NCBI GenBank assembly: GCA_964520325.1
Contig: CAZFOB010000015.1
Location: 18,648-82,647 of the forward strand
Length of the DNA: 64,000 bases
Source of the DNA: CAZFOB01 sp964520325
GTDB taxonomy: Bacteria; Actinomycetota; JAICYB01
Direction of reading: 5' to 3'
Positions 59,320 to 64,000 of this stretch are shown piece by piece. Position 1 is the first letter of the stretch. Every line of letters begins with the position of its first letter. Under the pieces are notes generated by a model. It saw nothing but the letters and a program-made list of their open reading frames with translations. It was not told where the DNA came from and made no database searches. Both the position numbers and the translations under genes were made by a program.

Positions 59320-59940
59320 TTGCCGAGGTCGTTGCGCTCCAGGGTGGCGATCCGCACGCCTGATCCGTATGCGGCGCTCGTGGCAGGAGCGCTGGCCGCC
59401 GCAGTAGTCGGGTTGGCGGGCTTGGATGCCGGTCTGCTCTTCATCGTTGCCGGTGTGTGGACGATCCGGGCGATCGCCGGTGGCCCAGTCGGCATCGCCT
59501 GGGGGATCGCCTGCCTTGGCGCGGGCTTGCGCTGGGGGACGACGAGCCTCGGAGACCTCGCGGTGGCCACGCGTCTGAACGGACCCACACTGGTGTCCGG
59601 AAGCGCCGTTGTCCGCGCCGGGATGCTGGTCGCGTTGGTTGGTGCGGCCGTGGGAGAGGCGCGGGTGGCCGGTCTTCACTCGCGTGCAACGAGCGAGCGG
59701 ACGGCCGCCGCCATCGCGATCGTGACGGTGGTCGCCGTCTTCGGGCTCGCCGGCCCGGGCGAGCCCGCCAGCCTGCTTTCGTGGCGGCCGCTGCTGTTCG
59801 GCCCGCTGTGGTGGTGTGTGGGCGCTTTCATGGGTGCTGCTCTCGTCGTCGTCCTCCGTCGGTTTGCCGTCTGGATCCCGTCGTGGGTTCCGGTTGCGTG
59901 CTCGGTTGCAGGGATCGCGTCTGCGGCGATGGCGTCTTGA
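59320..59940 (+). CDS. Polytopic membrane protein, unknown function
   Basis: About 206 aa with roughly six hydrophobic segments beginning ALVAGALAAAVVGLAGLDAG. No family recognised. Start uncertain: TTG 59320 or GTG 59344. The same frame is open upstream, to 59129, without a start codon and with AKPKAKPKAREARAATKKR at 59215-59271, which resembles a basic cytosolic tail; see findings. It overlaps the next gene (TTGA), so the pair is co-translated. The 59129-59319 stretch otherwise shows nothing. Confidence 0.65.
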   Translation: MPRSLRSRVAIRTPDPYAALVAGALAAAVVGLAGLDAGLLFIVAGVWTIRAIAGGPVGIAWGIACLGAGLRWGTTSLGDLAVATRLNGPTLVSGSAVVRAGMLVALVGAAVGEARVAGLHSRATSERTAAAIAIVTVVAVFGLAGPGEPASLLSWRPLLFGPLWWCVGAFMGAALVVVLRRFAVWIPSWVPVACSVAGIASAAMAS

Positions 59941-61322
59941 CCGTCCTGCTCTTTGCTCTGAGTGGGGTCGCCGCCGCGGCCGGGACCCGGCTGGCGGCGC
60001 CGATGTTGATCGCGACGGCCGTCTTCGGAGCTCGCGGCGGCGACCTTGCTGCCCTGTCCACATGGACGGCGGTAACCGGCGCGGGTTGGTTGCTCCTCAC
60101 CACCGGCCCCACACGGACTCTCGCTCTTCCTGCGCTCGCAACGGCTGCTGTGCTGGCGGCAGGAGGAGCTCCCAATGGAGCAGTCGTGCTGGGACTGTGG
60201 ATCCTTGGGACGCTCACGGCCGTGGTGGATGCTCGCGGCGCCGGAGGTGCCGGGCGAGCTTGGTCGATGAGTCTTCTCGTTACCGACGGAGTGTTCGCGG
60301 CAGCGATCGCGAGCACGGTCGCGCGCGGATTCGAAGGCTGGCCTGCCACGCTTGGGACAAGCGGAGCCTGGGTCGTTCTGGCGGCTGCGGTAACGAGGAT
60401 CCCGCTGGCCGCCGGTCCCGACGACCGCTCGCTCGCGGGGGTGCTCGTGGTCCGCGCCCAGTGCGTCGTGCTGCTGTCGGTCGCCCTCGATGTCGGGAGC
60501 CCGGTTCTGACCGATGCCGTCATCGTGCTCGCCGCTGCCGGGTTTGCCGCAGCATCTCTTTTCGACAGACGAGCAACAGTTGACGCCGTCCAGGAGCTCG
60601 CTCTCGTCGGACTCGCGGTGGCAAGTTCGAAGGCGGGATGGGGTCCCGAGGGCTGGGCGTGGGGCGCCCTCGCGGCCGGAACCCTCATGCACCAGTTGAG
60701 GTTCATGAGTCATGGATGGAAGCATGCCCATCTCGCTGACCTGCTTGGGCGCGTCGCCGGCTGCGGTTTGCCCTTCCTCCCCATCGTTCTAGTTGAACTT
60801 GAGGGTTCGTTCAAGGTGAGAGGATGGGTTGGCGTTGCCGTCTTGCTCGGACTCCTTGGCGGCATGGCCGGACGCGCGCGACTGCTCGCCTCGCCAGAGT
60901 CCCTTGGCGAACCCCTCGGGGGCGACCCCCTCGGGGGCGACCCCCTGGGACCCGAGGCTCCGCAGCGTCAGCGGCTGGGCTTCGGTGCGATCGTCGTCGT
61001 GGCGGTGGTGGTCGCCGGGCTGTGGGCTCCCTCGCTCGCGCTGCCGCACCCGCCTGGCGGAGTCGCTGTCCGTTGGCCACCTGGATGGATCGGCATGGCC
61101 GTTGCTGCCATCGCCCTGGGCGGATCGCAGATCAGTCGCCTCGGTGAAGGCCCCCGCAGCGGGTCGACGCCGGTTGGCTACTGGTGGACCGCTCGGTTCG
61201 GTCGTCCGAAGAGGTGGCTCGATCACGTGTCTTTATGGCCTGCCATCTGGGTGATGGCCGGTCTGCTCACCACGGCTGCTCTTGTGTTGTGGCTGGTAGG
61301 AGTGAGTCGAGGATTCCTCTGA
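59937..61322 (+). CDS. Large polytopic membrane protein, unknown function
   Basis: 461 aa from TTG 59937. About 12 hydrophobic segments (for example LTVLLFALSGVAAAAGTRLA, LAALSTWTAVTGAGWLLLTT). One cytosolic loop has LGEPLGGDPLGGDPLGPEAP from a 15-bp tandem duplication (60913-60942). The Ala/Gly-rich, weakly conserved helices recall proton-pump or transporter subunits, but I find no diagnostic motif. Co-transcribed with the preceding membrane gene. Confidence 0.65.
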   Translation: MTVLLFALSGVAAAAGTRLAAPMLIATAVFGARGGDLAALSTWTAVTGAGWLLLTTGPTRTLALPALATAAVLAAGGAPNGAVVLGLWILGTLTAVVDARGAGGAGRAWSMSLLVTDGVFAAAIASTVARGFEGWPATLGTSGAWVVLAAAVTRIPLAAGPDDRSLAGVLVVRAQCVVLLSVALDVGSPVLTDAVIVLAAAGFAAASLFDRRATVDAVQELALVGLAVASSKAGWGPEGWAWGALAAGTLMHQLRFMSHGWKHAHLADLLGRVAGCGLPFLPIVLVELEGSFKVRGWVGVAVLLGLLGGMAGRARLLASPESLGEPLGGDPLGGDPLGPEAPQRQRLGFGAIVVVAVVVAGLWAPSLALPHPPGGVAVRWPPGWIGMAVAAIALGGSQISRLGEGPRSGSTPVGYWWTARFGRPKRWLDHVSLWPAIWVMAGLLTTAALVLWLVGVSRGFL

Positions 61323-61423
61323 GTCCATCCGCCGAAACCCTCGTCCGAAACCGGGGCTACACTAACCGCGCTCAGCCCCGAGATGCGCTCACCGGCGCTC
61401 GTAGCGAAAAGGAGTCCGACCGA

Positions 61424-62632
61424 GTGGCTATTTCACGACGATCCGCGCCTTTATTGTTCTCGTTGTGCCTGGTAGCCGCGGGTTTCGTCATGGGCCCGGC
61501 CGAGGGCGTTGAGGCCGGCGAAGAAGACAGGGTTGCCGGCGAGTACCTGATCGACCTCAAGCCGGGGGTCAGCGCGAAGAGATTCGCCAAGAAGATCGCT
61601 CGAGAATACGGTGGCGAAGCGACGTTCACCTACGATGAGGTCGTGGGCGGATTCGCGTTCAAGGGGTCTGATTCTGCAGCTCAGAGGCTCAAGAGAGATA
61701 AGCGCGTCGAGCTGGTCGAGCAAGATCGCGTGGTTCGTGTCGCCGACGCGCCGCCCGACAACCTCAGCTACCTCAACCGTACGAAGACGGTCGACGCGTT
61801 CAATGCCGGCCACACCGGCGCCGGGGTGCGCATCGCAGTTCTCGACACTGGTGTTGACGGCGGCCATGAAGTCTTCCAGGCGCATAGCAACGTGTTGCCC
61901 GGCCACGGCAGTTGTGGCGGCAGCTCCGGCACCAACGACCTCAACGGCCACGGGACTGCTACCGCAGGCAACGCCGCCGGCCGCATCGGCGTTGCCCACG
62001 AAGCCAACATCATCCCGGTCAAGGTCTTCCCCGGCGCGAGTCTGTCGACCACCTGGTCCCGCGTGGTGTGCGGTCTGGAATGGGTCAAGGCCAACAGCTC
62101 ACAAGTTGACATCGTCAACATAAGCATCGCCGGCGCCGGGAACGGGGCCCTGAGGAAGGCGATCGCTTCAGTCCTGGCTGAAGGGATCGTGGTCGTGGCC
62201 GCGGCCGGTAACAGCGGCGGTGCTACCCAGGCGCCGGCACGGTACAGAGGCGTGATCGCGGCAACCGCGCTGGCCGGGGGCAACGCGATGGCGAGGTTCA
62301 GCTCCTCGGGCGGGGACCTCACTGCGCCCGGCGTGGGCATCCACTCGGCAGACCGCAACGGCGGTTTCTCGAGCCGCTCAGGAACGAGCCGATCCTCCCC
62401 GATGGTCGCGGGCGCCGCAGCCATCGTGCTCGCCGAGGACCCGGCGGCGAATGTGCTCGACGTGCTGCGGACCAGCGGCACATGTCCGGACGACCAGGTC
62501 AACGGCTCGTCCGGCTTCTGCGCCGGGCGATGGAGGAGCGACGATAGCAATGCCGAGCCGCTCATCAACGCCTACTGCGCCGGGGTCTTCGCCGATCCGG
62601 TGGCGGTCGATCTCGCCGGCTGCGGTTTCTAG
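61424..62632 (+). CDS. Secreted subtilisin-like serine peptidase (S8)
   Basis: 402 aa from GTG 61424 (AAGGAG 9 nt before). Signal peptide RRSAPLLFSLCLVAAGFVMG, an I9-type propeptide (YLIDLKPGVSAKRFAKKIAR), then the peptidase with Asp141 (AVLDTGVDGGHEV), His176 (LNGHGTATAG), the oxyanion Asn263 (AAAGNSGG) and Ser322 (SGTSRSSPMVAG). Paired Cys near the end may form disulfides. A protease of the extracellular space; substrates unknown. Confidence 0.93.
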   Translation: MAISRRSAPLLFSLCLVAAGFVMGPAEGVEAGEEDRVAGEYLIDLKPGVSAKRFAKKIAREYGGEATFTYDEVVGGFAFKGSDSAAQRLKRDKRVELVEQDRVVRVADAPPDNLSYLNRTKTVDAFNAGHTGAGVRIAVLDTGVDGGHEVFQAHSNVLPGHGSCGGSSGTNDLNGHGTATAGNAAGRIGVAHEANIIPVKVFPGASLSTTWSRVVCGLEWVKANSSQVDIVNISIAGAGNGALRKAIASVLAEGIVVVAAAGNSGGATQAPARYRGVIAATALAGGNAMARFSSSGGDLTAPGVGIHSADRNGGFSSRSGTSRSSPMVAGAAAIVLAEDPAANVLDVLRTSGTCPDDQVNGSSGFCAGRWRSDDSNAEPLINAYCAGVFADPVAVDLAGCGF

Positions 62633-62845
62633 AGCTGTCGCCCCTCTAACAGTCGTCGATGGATTCTCTCAAGATCGGGGACTTTAGGCCTCTGACCTGG
62701 TACACCAGGGAGGAGGGGCGAGGTGCTCGGGGCCGGGCGCGGTTGCTTCGTGTCCGCGACCTTCGGTAGTCTGCCCCACGACATGGGGCCGCGAGCCCCG
62801 TGCTTCGTGTCGTGCAACGGCGGGTGCTGGTGAAGGTGGAGGACG

Positions 62846-63412
62846 ATGGGCGTGAGGAAGCTGATCAGAGCAGGTGTCCTGCTGGCAGTCGCCGGCGGCT
62901 TCTGCGTGGCCCTTTCGCTGACGGCGTCGGCCGACGTGGTCGAACCGAAGTCCGCATACCAGCCGGCATCCGCAGCGATGCTCGCCGAAGAACAAGCTGC
63001 TGCAAAGCTTGCCGAGCTCGCACAGACCGACCCGATCAAGGTCGCCGCTGCTACGGAGGTAGAGAAGGAGAAGCCGAGCGAGGTCGCTGTGGCGACTCCG
63101 GCTCCCGAGCAGGTCGTGCGTCCCGGGCGGGTTGCTGTGATGCAGTCGAGCAGCTCGGTTGCAGTCTCACTTGTCGACCGCATCGCGCATCCGTTGGCGG
63201 TCGGTCTGGAACACATCGAGGCGTCACTCGCTCGGGTGGTCAGCGCCTGCGATATCGGTCTTGGTTCGGGTGCCGGAGGTCCGGCTCTCGTCCTTGCCGT
63301 GCTCGCATTGGCGTCTCCCTTCGCCCGGCGCCGGGTCATCGGTACCCGGTGGGCCACCGACGAGGATGTCCCCGAGTTCCTGTTTGCCTGGGAGCAGACT
63401 CCCCCCGGATAA
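62846..63412 (+). CDS. Secreted, C-terminally anchored protein, unknown function
   Basis: 188 aa. Signal peptide AGVLLAVAGGFCVALSLTAS then ADVV; an Ala/Glu/Pro-rich linker (50-95); a hydrophobic helix near 140-160 (ALVLAVLALASPF) followed by ARRRVIG; and a soluble end (DEDVPEFLFAWEQTPPG). Not recognised. The upstream gap 62633-62845 holds a small hairpin (CCTGG-TACA-CCAGG at 62696-62709) and nothing else clear. Confidence 0.6.
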   Translation: MGVRKLIRAGVLLAVAGGFCVALSLTASADVVEPKSAYQPASAAMLAEEQAAAKLAELAQTDPIKVAAATEVEKEKPSEVAVATPAPEQVVRPGRVAVMQSSSSVAVSLVDRIAHPLAVGLEHIEASLARVVSACDIGLGSGAGGPALVLAVLALASPFARRRVIGTRWATDEDVPEFLFAWEQTPPG

Positions 63413-63425
63413 CGCGGGCGTTACC

Positions 63426-63444
63426 GACCCCGTTGTAAGGGGTC
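63426..63444 (+). terminator. Hairpin between the two secreted-protein genes
   Basis: GACCCC (63426-63431) with GGGGTC (63439-63444), 7-nt loop, no T-tract. It may attenuate or process the transcript rather than end it. Confidence 0.3.
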
Positions 63445-63490
63445 AGCAAGTGGTTTCGTTCTTCCGTCGATGTGAATAAGGAGCAAGGAA

Positions 63491-63895
63491 ATGAGCAAGA
63501 AGATTCGATTGGTTCTCATCGCCGCGTTTACGGCGGTTTTCGGCCTGGCGATCGGTGGTCCAGCGCTCGCGCTGTTCCCTGAGATGCCGGGCGGAGACCC
63601 CACGATGGACGGCGGTATCCAGGGTCCGGCAGTAAACGAGCTCGGAAACGACGAGCACGGTCCGTGCGTTCGTGATCTTCTCGACCTCCCCGCGCTTGAC
63701 GCGTGCGAGGACGCTGCGGGTCGCGTCATCATGGACCTGCCGGCACTTGGTCTGGTTGGCCCGAAGCGTCCGGATGCGCCGCGAGGCCTTCCGGCGACGG
63801 GGCTGAACGTCGGCGACTTCGCCGCGGTTGGTGGAGCAGCCCTTGCGGCTGGCTTCGCCCTCCTGCGTCGGGTTCGCGTCGCACTCGCCAGCTAA
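63491..63895 (+). CDS. LPATG-motif cell-wall-anchored secreted protein
   Basis: 134 aa. Signal peptide LVLIAAFTAVFGLAIGGPAL, a short acidic domain with two Cys (GPCVRDLLDLPALDACEDAA), then the sorting signal LPATG at 100-104, helix DFAAVGGAALAAGFALL and a basic RRVR end. A sortase would cleave at LPAT|G and link it to the wall. No sortase gene is in the window. A ribosome site AAGGAGCAAGGAA precedes it and a terminator follows. Confidence 0.85.
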   Translation: MSKKIRLVLIAAFTAVFGLAIGGPALALFPEMPGGDPTMDGGIQGPAVNELGNDEHGPCVRDLLDLPALDACEDAAGRVIMDLPALGLVGPKRPDAPRGLPATGLNVGDFAAVGGAALAAGFALLRRVRVALAS

Positions 63896-63917
63896 GTTCG
63901 GCGACAACACGTAGCGA

Positions 63918-63950
63918 GAGAAGGGGCCCGAGAGGGCCCCTTCTCCCTTT
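63918..63950 (+). terminator. Intrinsic terminator after the LPATG gene
   Basis: 12-bp perfect stem (63918-63929 with 63934-63945) with loop GAGA, then CCTTT. Confidence 0.85.
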
Positions 63951-64000
63951 GTACGCCCGGCATGGGCGAGTGCCTGGGGGTGAAAGTCCCCTGGAGGAAG
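63951..64000 (+). mobile_element. Possible 5' end of a class C-like group II intron (cut by window edge)
   Basis: Begins GTACG, one base off the GTGCG-type group II 5' end, with hairpin CGCCC-GGCAT-GGGCG (63954-63968) and then a stem GGGGG-TGAAAG-TCCCC (63976-63991), a domain I element commonly seen in bacterial group II introns. It begins right after a terminator hairpin, the preferred target of class C introns. Only 50 nt are visible, so this is tentative. Confidence 0.45.

Noticed and set aside
62633..62845. Possible c-di-AMP or other riboswitch upstream of the secreted protein gene
   Set aside because: Only a 5-bp hairpin is visible; none of the conserved motifs I know for ydaO or GEMM riboswitches can be placed.

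Overview
The window is chromosomal, GC-rich DNA from an actinobacterium (Actinomycetota), and it contains the replication origin. The phylum call rests on gene content and order rather than on any rRNA gene: a CrgA-like division protein, a DUF3566 membrane protein just downstream of gyrA, an LmbE/Mca-type deacetylase as used in mycothiol metabolism, a PadR-ino1 pair divergent from a DUF5318 gene, and the block pcnA / mutT-like / DUF6049-like / murJ / trxB / trxA / cwlM / parB / parA / rsmG / jag / yidC / yidD / rnpA / rpmH / dnaA / dnaN / recF / dciA / gyrB / gyrA. That order closely follows Mycobacterium tuberculosis Rv3907-Rv0006 as I know it. The insertions and missing genes (no sigM, degV next to murJ, murJ not fused to its pseudokinase) suggest a lineage well outside the Mycobacteriales. 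The class cannot be decided from the sequence alone.

Layout. 1-9.5 kb: mixed housekeeping and accessory genes (partial LmbE deacetylase, crgA, CsoR-like and FmdB-like proteins, PadR plus CPBP protease, secreted CAP protein, a highly repetitive secreted protein with its own strong promoter, 5' hairpin and terminator, a FliA/WhiG-type sigma factor, a Nudix-MBL fusion, thiolase). 9.5-17.8 kb: YihY/BrkB protein, a pair of half-ABC exporters, VOC protein with a divergent WYL regulator, TetR plus ABC1 kinase. 17.8-29.3 kb (leftward): tRNA-Ala, a 43-aa membrane protein, tRNA-Ile, vapBC, DUF3566, gyrA with a 396-residue intein, gyrB, dciA, recF, dnaN, oriC, dnaA. 29.4-35.6 kb (rightward): rpmH, rnpA, yidD, yidC, jag, a reverse-strand LAGLIDADG gene, rsmG, parA, parB. 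35.6-48.6 kb (mostly leftward): ddl-like, aminotransferase, cwlM-like, trxA, a rightward SprT-like gene, a frameshifted CoA-transferase, trxB, pseudokinase, degV, murJ, DUF6049-like, TauE-like, Nudix. 48.7-53 kb (rightward): dedA, histone-deacetylase-like, pilT, pcnA. 53-59 kb: PPC-like secreted protein, F420-type oxidoreductase, a duplicated two-gene membrane cassette, ino1, PadR. 59-64 kb: DUF5318, two membrane proteins, a secreted subtilase, two secreted or anchored proteins (one with LPATG), a terminator, and what looks like the 5' end of a group II intron running off the right edge.

Functional themes. The core is the replication-initiation and segregation hub (dnaA, dnaN, recF, dciA, gyrase, parABS) coupled to membrane-protein insertion (yidC, yidD, rnpA, rpmH, jag) and cell-envelope building (murJ, pseudokinase, cwlM-like, ddl-like, DUF6049-like). 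Several cell-surface genes (CAP protein, 84-residue-repeat protein, ZU5-like cassette, subtilase, LPATG protein) flank it.

Most unusual signals: a split version of the mycobacterial MviN-pseudokinase protein; the repeat protein at 4.1 kb; the duplicated ZU5-like cassette at 54.6-56.6 kb; the GyrA intein at the catalytic tyrosine plus a free-standing LAGLIDADG gene; a Jag protein with an RGG tail where R3H should be; an RsmG with a 113-residue insertion; and many short direct or tandem duplications, one of which frameshifts a CoA-transferase. All calls come from reading the sequence; no database search was run.
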